In this document: positions 8,474 to 16,117 of the stretch, piece by piece
Numbering within the stretch: the stretch's first letter is position 1
How the letters are laid out: every line of letters starts with the position of its first letter
DNA from: CAZVFE01 sp964626405
GTDB taxonomy: Bacteria; Bacteroidota; Bacteroidia; Cytophagales; Spirosomataceae
Length of the DNA stretch: 42,433 nucleotides
Direction: 5' to 3'
Assembly: GCA_964626405.1 (NCBI GenBank)
Contig: CAZVFE010000008.1
Location: 1-42,433 of the forward strand
Notes under the pieces: generated by a model
What the model was told of the DNA's origin: nothing
Database searches by the model: none
What the model saw: the letters and a program-made list of their open reading frames with translations, nothing else
Translations under genes and position numbers: made by a program

Positions 8474-11400
8474 TTAGAATGTAACATTAAATCCAAAATT
8501 GATTATTCTCTGCTGAGGATAGAAGGTACCTGCACCATTTGTAGTTTCTGGATCGAAGATATCTTGGGCAGCCCAAGTAAATACATTAAATCCATTTGCA
8601 TAAACTCTTAAATTAGAGATAAAAGATTTTCCAATTAAAGAGGTTGGCACATTATATCCTACTTCTAAATTCTTCAAACGAATGTAGTTTGTAGAGAATA
8701 AATAATAATCGTTGGAACCGAAGTTTCCTCCAGTGAAATAAGTATCACCTCTAGAAGCTAATCTTGGGTGATCATGAGAAGGATTATCAATAGACCAACG
8801 GTTGTCGTAGCTATACTTTAAGAAATTACCAATATCTCCTGATTCAGTAGCAAATCTTAAAGCTGCTCCGGAAGCACCTTGGAACAATACAGATAAATCA
8901 AAGTTTTTATATGAAATATTTCCTGTAATTCCATATTGGAAAGTAGGAATTGAATTCATATCTAATCTTACGCGGTCATCAGCAGTAATCACTCCATCAC
9001 CATCGTAATCCTTGATTTTCATGTCACCAGGTAATAATTTACCTGTTACACCTGAATAATCAATGGTATTTGCTTCGATTTCAGCCTGATCATAAAAGGC
9101 ACCATCAGTTAAGTAAACTAAATAAGCTCCTAAAGGTTTTCCTGTTTGTCTCTGATATTCAGGAGCTCCAGGAATTTCGTCGAAATCAACTACCTTATTT
9201 TTAGCATATCCTCCATTTATACCAATTGAATAATTGATTTTATTTGGATCATTTTCTCTATTTCCATAATTCAATGAGAATTCAAAACCTTGGTTTTGCA
9301 TTTTACCTGCATTTGTTGGAGGTAATAAATTAGAAATACCAGAAGATGCTGGAGTAGAACCTTGTTTCTGAATCAAGATTTTATCACGATTATTTTTAAA
9401 TAATTCCAAAGTAACATCTAATTTCTTGAATAAAGTTGCATCTAAACCGAAGTTATAGTTTTTCGCAACCTCCCAAGTAAAGTTCGGATTCGCTAAACCA
9501 GTCTCATATAAAGTATTCACTACTTGATTATTGATAGGATATTGTCCGAATGAATAAGATGATAAGAAAGCATATTCTTGAAGACTACCATTATAGAATA
9601 CTTGGTCATTTCCTAATTCACCATAAGAAGCTCTTAATTTTAAATTATCAACAGCACTTACATTGAACCAATCCTCTCTAGAAAGATTATAACCTAATAA
9701 TACCCCAGGGAAGAAACCGAAACGTCCAGCCTCAGGGAAGATATAAGATCCATCTCTTCTAAAGATAAATTCAGCTAAGTATTTTTGGTCGTAGTCATAT
9801 TGAACTCTACCATAATAACCTAAACGTGCTCTATTGTAAGCAGAACCATTTGTATTCATATCCTCTCTACCTCCAGCAAATAACTGGTCAATTGCAGTAG
9901 AGATGTAATTTCTACGATAAGCTAAGAAATAATCTCCTGAGAATTTTTCCTTCGTTGCTCCTAATAAGAAGTTCAAATCATGCTTTCCAAAATTTTTCTC
10001 ATATTTTAATAAAGCCGTTAAATTTGAATTTAATACAGAAGAATAAGATTGTGTCAATCTTGGATCAGAGAAAGGAGAACGTCTTGCTGCTGTTAAACCA
10101 GCTGCTGATTTATCCGTTCCATTCCAGAAATATAAATCCCATGGAGTTTGCCATAATTTTCTTGTTCCCTTATTGATATCTAAAGCTCCTGATAAGGTTA
10201 ATTCTAAGCCTTTAATCCATGGATTTGTAATCACAAATGAACCATTGAATTGAGCATAATCCGTAGGTTGTTTATCATAACCTGTAGCACCTGTTGTTAC
10301 AACTACTGGTTGCTCTCCATTTTCAATATCCGGACCAGGCTGACCAGTTGGCCATACTGCAGGTTCAACAGGACGACCTCTCATTAGCATTCTAAAGATA
10401 GCTCCAGATCCTACTGTAGGATAATTTCTATCCTCTCTTCTTGCTAAAACACCTATAGACGATTTAATATAATCGTTAATTTTCGCATCTAAATTCAAGC
10501 GGAAATTATATTGATTATAATAAGTAGCAGAATTTTTATAAATCGCATCTTGATGTAAATAACCCATTGAAGTAAAATACTTCACATTGTCATTTCCACC
10601 TTGCATAGAAACATTGTGCTGAGACTGTGGAGCCCAAGTACGGAAAGTTTCTCCGAACCAATCAGAATTTGGATATAACCATGGATCAGATCCATCTCTA
10701 TTTCCATTTACTACAGCCGGACTATAATTCGCATTCAATGTTGAAACACCAGCTGTCGGTGAGTCATAAGATCCAGTAGTTTGGATTGAACTCCATGCAT
10801 TTCCCCACTCTGACTGAGGAATAGACTTATAAATCGGTAATTCATTCATGATGGATGCATACTCATATCCATTTGCCATTTTAGGAATAACAGACGGCTG
10901 AGTAAGACCTTGATTGAATGAATACTTCACAGTTGGCTTACCTGATTCACCTCTTTTTGTGGTAATCAAAATTACACCATTTGCTGCTCTAGAACCATAA
11001 ATTGCAGAAGATGCATCCTTCAAAACAGAAACACTCGCAATATCCACAGGATTTAAACGAGATAATCCTCCGTCTCTATCTGGCACACCATCAATTACTA
11101 CTAAAGGACTAGAATTACCTAAAGTGTTGATACCACGAATATTAATTCTCGCAGCATCTTGACCTGGCTCACCATTAGTTTGAATGACAGTTAAACCTGG
11201 CAATCTTCCTGCTAAGGATGTAGATATCGAAGCAGTTGGTGATTTTACCAAGTCAGCACCTTTAATAGCACTAACAGCACCCGTTACGGTTGCTTTGTTC
11301 TGAGTTCCATAACCCACAACCACTACATCTTCCAATTGTTGAGTTGATGCAGTTAAGGTAATTGCATAATTACCTTGAGAAGTTACTAAGACTGTCTTAG

Positions 11401-11650
11401 TTTCATACCCTACTGATGAAAAAATAAGGTTTGAACCTACTGCAGCCTCCAAGCTGAAATTTCCATCCACATCTGAGGCAACCCCTGTAGTAGTACCTTT
11501 TACCAAGATACTTACTCCCGGAATTCCTTGACCGTCAGATCCTTTAACGGTTCCCGTTATTGAATTCGACTGTGCAAAACCTACAAATGAAATGAAAATG
11601 AAGCAAAGCACAGATATGTACTTCACTAATTGAGTAAAGTTTGTTTTCAT
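8474..11650 (-). CDS. SusC/RagA family TonB-linked outer-membrane transporter
   Basis: A 1058-residue TonB-dependent receptor. The signal peptide ends near residue 26 (VGFAQ). A carboxypeptidase-D-regulatory-like domain (about 29-105) precedes a TonB-box-like segment EDVVVVGYGTQ (107-117) and a plug domain (about 120-232, with GLTVIQTNGEPGQ, VVIDGVP and the SusC hallmark VSVLKDASSAIYGSRAANG). The rest is a beta-barrel ending in the usual aromatic residue (NFGFNVTF). No DUF4880/FecR or anti-sigma partner is present, and the N-terminus lacks a secretin/STN domain, so control by an ECF-sigma/anti-sigma relay is not indicated. The substrate cannot be predicted. Linked genes (FG-GAP proteins and a haloperoxidase-like enzyme, with no glycosidase) argue against a standard polysaccharide locus. 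Confidence 0.96.
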   Translation of the reverse strand: MKTNFTQLVKYISVLCFIFISFVGFAQSNSITGTVKGSDGQGIPGVSILVKGTTTGVASDVDGNFSLEAAVGSNLIFSSVGYETKTVLVTSQGNYAITLTASTQQLEDVVVVGYGTQNKATVTGAVSAIKGADLVKSPTASISTSLAGRLPGLTVIQTNGEPGQDAARINIRGINTLGNSSPLVVIDGVPDRDGGLSRLNPVDIASVSVLKDASSAIYGSRAANGVILITTKRGESGKPTVKYSFNQGLTQPSVIPKMANGYEYASIMNELPIYKSIPQSEWGNAWSSIQTTGSYDSPTAGVSTLNANYSPAVVNGNRDGSDPWLYPNSDWFGETFRTWAPQSQHNVSMQGGNDNVKYFTSMGYLHQDAIYKNSATYYNQYNFRLNLDAKINDYIKSSIGVLARREDRNYPTVGSGAIFRMLMRGRPVEPAVWPTGQPGPDIENGEQPVVVTTGATGYDKQPTDYAQFNGSFVITNPWIKGLELTLSGALDINKGTRKLWQTPWDLYFWNGTDKSAAGLTAARRSPFSDPRLTQSYSSVLNSNLTALLKYEKNFGKHDLNFLLGATKEKFSGDYFLAYRRNYISTAIDQLFAGGREDMNTNGSAYNRARLGYYGRVQYDYDQKYLAEFIFRRDGSYIFPEAGRFGFFPGVLLGYNLSREDWFNVSAVDNLKLRASYGELGNDQVFYNGSLQEYAFLSSYSFGQYPINNQVVNTLYETGLANPNFTWEVAKNYNFGLDATLFKKLDVTLELFKNNRDKILIQKQGSTPASSGISNLLPPTNAGKMQNQGFEFSLNYGNRENDPNKINYSIGINGGYAKNKVVDFDEIPGAPEYQRQTGKPLGAYLVYLTDGAFYDQAEIEANTIDYSGVTGKLLPGDMKIKDYDGDGVITADDRVRLDMNSIPTFQYGITGNISYKNFDLSVLFQGASGAALRFATESGDIGNFLKYSYDNRWSIDNPSHDHPRLASRGDTYFTGGNFGSNDYYLFSTNYIRLKNLEVGYNVPTSLIGKSFISNLRVYANGFNVFTWAAQDIFDPETTNGAGTFYPQQRIINFGFNVTF

Positions 11651-11661
11651 TTACTAGTTAA

Positions 11662-11678
11662 GTTTAAAACGGTTAAAC
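11662..11678. promoter_or_regulatory. Candidate operator 1 upstream of susC (inverted repeat)
   Basis: Arms GTTTAA and TTAAAC are separated by AACGG. The site is centred 20 bases upstream of the susC start codon. Aligned on its central CG it matches the perfect palindrome at 11699-11712 in 9 of 14 positions, so the two may bind one regulator. A central CG in an A/T-rich palindrome is typical of LacI-family operators; the assignment is inference. Confidence 0.45.
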
Positions 11679-11698
11679 AATTAATGAAATTAAAAAAT

Positions 11699-11712
11699 AT
11701 TAAACGTTTAAT
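11699..11712. promoter_or_regulatory. Candidate operator 2 between susC and glpF (perfect 14-bp palindrome)
   Basis: ATTAAACGTTTAAT is a perfect palindrome with a central CG. It lies in the divergent intergenic region, 35 bases (centre to centre) from candidate operator 1 and about 35 bases upstream of the glpF -7 box. It resembles LacI-type operators. No regulator gene is next to it in this window. Confidence 0.5.
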
Positions 11713-11744
11713 CAAAAAAATTTACTAAAATTTTAAAAAAAAAT

Positions 11745-11752
11745 TATATTTG
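11745..11752 (+). promoter_or_regulatory. Promoter -7 element for glpF-glpK
   Basis: TATATTTG matches the Bacteroidota -7 consensus TAnnTTTG. It ends 50 bases before the glpF ATG, giving a leader of roughly 45 bases. No clear TTG -33 element is visible at the expected distance. Confidence 0.5.
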
Positions 11753-11802
11753 ACTAATCTTTTTTTTGATTAGATTTACATTTATTCAAACCAAATCAAA
11801 CT

Positions 11803-12504
11803 ATGAATTCAATTTTTTTAGGAGAACTAATGGGCACAGCCACTCTTATTTATTTAGGTAATGGTGTGGTTGCCAATATGTTATTAAAAAATACCAAGGG
11901 ACAAGGTACAGGTTTATTAGCAATTGCCGCTGCTTGGGCCTTTGCTGTTACTCTTGGGGTATATGTTTCCACTTATTTTGGTTCTCCGGGTGCACATTTA
12001 AACCCAGTCGTAACAGTTTGGCAAAGTATTGCAACAGAAAATTGGTCAGACGCACCAACCTTTATTCTAGCACAAATGCTTGGAGCGATGCTTGGACAAT
12101 TATTAGTCTGGATTCATTATAAGGATCATTATAATGCTACGGAAGACCCAGGAATGATACGGGCAAGTTTTTGTACCGATCCTGCCATGCGCAATTATCC
12201 TTCCAATATTTTCTCCGAAGCCTTCGCCTCTGTTGTATTAGTTGTGGTATTAGGGGCCTTTGGAGCAACAGAAGATGGCCTAGGGCCATTTAGAGTTGGA
12301 ATCTTAGTTTGGGGAATTGGTCTCTCCTTGGGAGGAACAACAGGTTATGCCATCAATCCTGCTAGAGATTTAGGTCCAAGAATTATGCATGCCATCCTTC
12401 CCATTAAAAACAAAGGAAATTCAGATTGGTCTTATTCTTGGGTCCCAGTAGTTGGTCCAATTTTAGGAGCAATTATCGGTTCATATATTTTAAAATTAGT
12501 TTAA
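11803..12504 (+). CDS. glpF: Glycerol facilitator (aquaglyceroporin, MIP family)
   Basis: A 233-residue MIP-family channel with six predicted membrane helices and the two pore half-helices. The second NPA box is canonical for glycerol channels (N185-P186-A187-R188-D189); the Asp after NPAR is the glyceroporin mark. The first box reads N67-P68-V69 instead of NPA, an unusual but not unknown change that could affect pore selectivity. It should let glycerol diffuse across the inner membrane so that the adjacent GlpK can trap it as glycerol 3-phosphate. The gap to glpK is 12 bases, so they form an operon. It is transcribed divergently from susC across a region with a -7 box and two operator candidates. 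Confidence 0.92.
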   Translation: MNSIFLGELMGTATLIYLGNGVVANMLLKNTKGQGTGLLAIAAAWAFAVTLGVYVSTYFGSPGAHLNPVVTVWQSIATENWSDAPTFILAQMLGAMLGQLLVWIHYKDHYNATEDPGMIRASFCTDPAMRNYPSNIFSEAFASVVLVVVLGAFGATEDGLGPFRVGILVWGIGLSLGGTTGYAINPARDLGPRIMHAILPIKNKGNSDWSYSWVPVVGPILGAIIGSYILKLV

Positions 12505-12516
12505 ACTATTCATATT

Positions 12517-13995
12517 ATGTTTGTAGGATCAATCGATCAAGGTACCACCAGTAGTAGGTTCATCATATTCAATAAAAAAGGAGAAATTGTTTCAGTAGGC
12601 CAAAAGGAACATGAACAGATTTACCCGAAAGCAGGCTGGGTAGAACATAATGCGGAAGAAATCTGGACCAATTTACAAGAGGTCATAGAAATAGCCCTAA
12701 AAAATGCCAATTTAACCACCAAAGATTTAATCTCGGTTGGAATTACCAACCAAAGAGAAACAACCCTAGCTTGGAATAAAAATACGGGCAAACCTTATTA
12801 TAATGCCTTGGTTTGGCAAGACACCCGCGTAGGAGACTATGTGAAAGAATTTGAAAAAGAGGGAGGACCAGATCGATTTAGAGAAAAAACTGGACTACCT
12901 CTAGCAACATATTTCTCGGGACTAAAACTGAGATGGCTATTAAAAAATGTTGATGGACTGCGAGAAGATGCAGAAAAAGGCGAGGCATTATTTGGTACTA
13001 TGGACTCCTATGTTGCCTGGCATTTGACCGGCGGTTTACATATTACGGACGTCACCAATGCCTCCCGAACCCAATTAATGGATTTAAAAACTTGTCAGTG
13101 GGATCAAGAAATCTTAGACATTTTTGAAATTCCCAAAAAAATGCTTCCTGAAATAAAGGCCTCTAGTGAAATTTATGGGGATTGTCAGGGAATTTTAGCC
13201 GGCGTGCCTTTAGCAGGAATATTAGGAGATCAACAAGCGGCTTTAGTAGGACAAACCTGTTTTGATGCAGGGCAGGCAAAGAATACCTATGGCACAGGAT
13301 GTTTTATGTTGATGAATACGGGAGAGCAAATTACTCCTTCTAAATTCGGATTATTAACAACCGTTGCCTATCAATTCGGAAACGAACCTGTAAAATATGC
13401 ATTGGAAGGTTCCATTGCAATAACTGGAGCTTTGGTACAGTGGTTGAGAGATAATTTAGGAATGATTCAATCCAGTGCAGAGATTGAAGAACTAGCGAAA
13501 GCTGTGGAAGATAATGGAGGATGTTATTTTGTCCCTGCGTTTTCTGGTTTATATGCCCCTTATTGGAAAGCCAATGCGAGAGGGGTCATTGCAGGATTAA
13601 CTCGTTATGTAAATAAACATCATATTGCTCGAGCAACATTAGAAGCCTCGGCTTTTCAGACTTGGGAGGTAATTGAGGCGATGGAAAAGGATTCTAATAT
13701 TTCCATTAAATCGCTTCGTGTAGATGGGGGAATGGTAGTCAATAATTTATTGATGCAATTCCAATCTGATATTTTGGGCGAGGAAGTGATTTGTCCGAAA
13801 ATCATTGAAACAACTGCCTTGGGAGCGGCTTATGCAGCAGGATTGGCAACGGGATATTGGAAAGATTTGGAGGAATTGAAGGCCAATTGGGGAATTGACA
13901 AAACTTGGAACCCAGAATTAGAAGAATCGAAAAGAAGTCATTTTAGAGGCCAATGGAAAAAGGCCGTATCGAAGACCTTTGATTGGGAGGAATAA
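12517..13995 (+). CDS. glpK: Glycerol kinase
   Basis: A 492-residue FGGY-family kinase, close to the usual length of about 500. It phosphorylates glycerol with ATP to sn-glycerol 3-phosphate in the cytoplasm. The N-terminal phosphate-binding motif DQGTTSSR (7-14), the ITNQRETTLAWN and NALVWQDTR glycerol-contact segments, and the C-terminal FGGY signature region (LRVDGGMVVNNLLMQFQSDIL) are all present. It follows glpF in an operon. No glpD or glpR is nearby; gpsA in the same window (26576) supplies the same product from DHAP. Its stop codon abuts the end of the convergent dgkA gene with no spacer. Confidence 0.96.
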   Translation: MFVGSIDQGTTSSRFIIFNKKGEIVSVGQKEHEQIYPKAGWVEHNAEEIWTNLQEVIEIALKNANLTTKDLISVGITNQRETTLAWNKNTGKPYYNALVWQDTRVGDYVKEFEKEGGPDRFREKTGLPLATYFSGLKLRWLLKNVDGLREDAEKGEALFGTMDSYVAWHLTGGLHITDVTNASRTQLMDLKTCQWDQEILDIFEIPKKMLPEIKASSEIYGDCQGILAGVPLAGILGDQQAALVGQTCFDAGQAKNTYGTGCFMLMNTGEQITPSKFGLLTTVAYQFGNEPVKYALEGSIAITGALVQWLRDNLGMIQSSAEIEELAKAVEDNGGCYFVPAFSGLYAPYWKANARGVIAGLTRYVNKHHIARATLEASAFQTWEVIEAMEKDSNISIKSLRVDGGMVVNNLLMQFQSDILGEEVICPKIIETTALGAAYAAGLATGYWKDLEELKANWGIDKTWNPELEESKRSHFRGQWKKAVSKTFDWEE

Positions 13996-14355
13996 TTAGA
14001 AAATATACTCCCAATAAATCATTCCCACAATTATCAAAGAGGCTAGTGCGGCAAAACCCACGGCACCAGAGGAGATATCCTTAATAAAACCAATTTTTTT
14101 ATGGTAATCTGGGTGAATAAAATCACAAAGTTTTTCTATGGCCGTATTCAAGCCTTCAGCCGTTAGGATTAAACCCATGCAAAAGGTTTGAAGAATCCAT
14201 TCCGTTTGGGAAATTTCAAAATAAAATCCTAGAAAAACAAAGATTGAAAATACCCCTAATTGGGCTTTTATTGCATTTTCAGTCGAGATTAATAAAAATA
14301 TTCCTTTGAAAACAAAGATCAAACTTTTTAATCGATCTCTAAAAAATTCCAACAT
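13996..14355 (-). CDS. dgkA: Diacylglycerol kinase / undecaprenol kinase family protein
   Basis: A 119-residue integral membrane protein of the prokaryotic DgkA family (usual length 115-130). Three membrane helices are visible, together with the catalytic core AEGLNTAIEKLCD and the following KDISSGAV segment, which matches the KD.aAGAV motif. The family phosphorylates diacylglycerol or, in many bacteria, undecaprenol to recycle the lipid carrier for cell-wall synthesis; which substrate applies here cannot be told. It is tail-to-tail with glpK with no gap. A 39-residue lipoprotein gene lies 11 bases upstream of its start, on the same strand and in the same direction of transcription. Confidence 0.9.
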   Translation of the reverse strand: MLEFFRDRLKSLIFVFKGIFLLISTENAIKAQLGVFSIFVFLGFYFEISQTEWILQTFCMGLILTAEGLNTAIEKLCDFIHPDYHKKIGFIKDISSGAVGFAALASLIIVGMIYWEYIF

Positions 14356-14366
14356 TTTAAATAATC

Positions 14367-14486
14367 TTAAACGCGATTAGGCGACTCTACATTTGCTTGG
14401 GTTCTGCCATATGCAGGACAAGATGCATCCTTTGCGCATGAGGCTAAAATTAAAGACAAAATTAATATGGCTGCTAAAATTCTCAT
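14367..14486 (-). CDS. Small 39-residue lipoprotein of unknown function
   Basis: A complete 40-codon frame on the minus strand starts with ATG at 14486 and ends with TAA at 14367. The protein begins MRILAAILILSLILAS-C17, a full lipoprotein signal with lipobox LAS-C, and continues AKDASCPAYGRTQ and a polar tail ending in NRV. The mature part is only 23 residues and has a second Cys at position 23. The short lipobox, the fit into an otherwise empty 184-base gap, and the same-strand placement between speA and dgkA make it a likely real gene. I do not recognise a function. Confidence 0.72.
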   Translation of the reverse strand: MRILAAILILSLILASCAKDASCPAYGRTQANVESPNRV

Positions 14487-14501
14487 TTAAAAGGTTTTAA
14501 A

Positions 14502-14523
14502 GTATAAAAACGAAATTTTATAC
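14502..14523. repeat. AT-rich inverted repeat after speA
   Basis: Arms GTATAAAA and TTTTATAC (8 bases each) surround a 6-base loop. It lies 17 bases past the speA stop and 15 bases before the small lipoprotein start. It could be a weak terminator or a binding site; the A/T-only arms make chance occurrence possible in this composition. Confidence 0.3.
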
Positions 14524-14539
14524 AATTTAGTATATTTTT

Positions 14540-16018
14540 TTAATTTTTCGCAACAGCCATATTTGCTTTGGTTTTGATTTCATCAAAAACAATTCCTGAA
14601 TCTTTATCTAAAGAAACTGATTTATCATAACCTAAAATCCTAAGCATGGAATCTGAACTCTGTTCATTGGAGAATAAACGCGTTGTGATGGTACCATCCT
14701 CAAGTCTATCTACAATAACTTGTTTTGGAGCAGGAATTAAACAATGTTGAATTCCACCATAACCTCCTAAAGATTCCTGATAAGCACCTGTATGGAAAAA
14801 TCCTACAAATTGCCTTTCTTTTCCTTCTTCAAAAATTGGCAAATATAAATCTGAGCTATGGGCTTCTGTATTATAGAAATCCATGGAATCACAGGTTAGA
14901 CCACCAAGATTGACCTTTTGGTAAGGCGCATTCCAATTATTGATTGGAAGCATAATATATTTTTGGTTCATTCCCCAAGAATCTGGTAATTGGGTAATGA
15001 AAGATCCATCAATCATATACCAAAGCTCCTTATCATTCTGAAGTTTTTGGTCGATAATTTCATAAATAACCGCACCGCTCTCACCTACTGAATAAGAACC
15101 AAATTCGGTAAAAATATTGGGAACTGGAACATTATTTTTATTACAAATCCAAGAGATAGATTCAACGATTTCATCTACCATTGCTTGGTAATCATAATTG
15201 AATTGCAAAGATGTTTGAATTGGTAAGCCTCCACCTAAATCAATTGAATCTAATTCCGGACAAATCTTCTTCAATTCACAATATTTATAGATGAAGCGAG
15301 ATAATTCAGACCAGTAATAGGCAGAATCTTTGATTCCTGTATTGATGAAGAAATGTAACATCTTCAATTTAAATTTCGGATTTTCTTTAATCTTTGTTTC
15401 ATATAATTTAACAACATCCGAATATCGAATTCCTAAACGAGAAGTATAGAATGCAAAATCTGGCTCTTCATCCGTTGCAATTCTAATTGCTAAATTTACT
15501 TCTTCGGCAGTACAATTCTTTTCATAATAATCAATCTCCTTTAAATTATCCAGAACGGGAATACAATTAAATCCTTCATTAATAATTTGAGAGATATATT
15601 TTGTGTATAATGGTTGCTTATATCCATTACATAAAATATAAGTAGATTTAGAAACTAAACCTTTATTATATAAATCTAAAATAATAGGAATATCAAAAGC
15701 AGAACTTGTTTCAAGATGCACTTGATGGTCTAAAATTTCTTCAATTACATAGGAAAAATGGGAAGACTTAGTACAATAACAATAGGTGTAAGTCCCTTTA
15801 TAATTATATTTTTTTATTGCATTTCTAAAAAGCAATTTGGCATTCTCGATATGCTCACCTATTTTTGGCAAATAGGTTAGTTTTAAAGGTGTGCCATATT
15901 GTTTTATAATTTCCATTATGGGCACATTATTGAACAAAAGTTCAGAATTTTCATTAATGTTGAATTCTCTCGTTGGGAATTCAATTGTTTGTTCAATGAG
16001 ATCGATGTAATTTTTCAT
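14540..16018 (-). CDS. speA: Arginine decarboxylase (short Bacteroidota form, PLP fold III)
   Basis: A 492-residue PLP-dependent decarboxylase of the alanine-racemase fold. It should convert arginine to agmatine, the first step of polyamine synthesis by the agmatine route. The likely Schiff-base lysine is K84 in YCYCTKSSH. Other family marks are HFFINTGIKDSAYYW, the glycine-rich IDLGGGLPI, the phosphate/pyridoxal-contact TEFGSYSVGESGA, and the C-terminal GGLTCDSMDFYN with the conserved Cys-Asp pair. It is much shorter than the 630-660-residue E. coli SpeA, as is normal for this Bacteroidota lineage. It is divergent from mpl, with a 99-base gap between their start codons. No agmatinase or agmatine deiminase is adjacent. 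Confidence 0.88.
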   Translation of the reverse strand: MKNYIDLIEQTIEFPTREFNINENSELLFNNVPIMEIIKQYGTPLKLTYLPKIGEHIENAKLLFRNAIKKYNYKGTYTYCYCTKSSHFSYVIEEILDHQVHLETSSAFDIPIILDLYNKGLVSKSTYILCNGYKQPLYTKYISQIINEGFNCIPVLDNLKEIDYYEKNCTAEEVNLAIRIATDEEPDFAFYTSRLGIRYSDVVKLYETKIKENPKFKLKMLHFFINTGIKDSAYYWSELSRFIYKYCELKKICPELDSIDLGGGLPIQTSLQFNYDYQAMVDEIVESISWICNKNNVPVPNIFTEFGSYSVGESGAVIYEIIDQKLQNDKELWYMIDGSFITQLPDSWGMNQKYIMLPINNWNAPYQKVNLGGLTCDSMDFYNTEAHSSDLYLPIFEEGKERQFVGFFHTGAYQESLGGYGGIQHCLIPAPKQVIVDRLEDGTITTRLFSNEQSSDSMLRILGYDKSVSLDKDSGIVFDEIKTKANMAVAKN

Positions 16019-16117
16019 CCTTTAAAATAAAAACTTTAAGCCGAACCCGGTTTATAAAAAAAGTGTGCAAAATTGCATTAAAAGTAAGAACTTTGCAAAT
16101 ATTTATTGATTACATAT

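Noticed and set aside
16066..16077. Short inverted repeat TGCAAAATTGCA between speA and mpl
   Set aside because: The 5-base arms with a 2-base spacer are within what chance gives in this AT-rich sequence, and there is no good promoter box next to it; not listed as an operator.
16106..16117. TTG start of mpl
   Set aside because: It adds four residues before the normal Mpl N-terminus; the ATG at 16118 is preferred.
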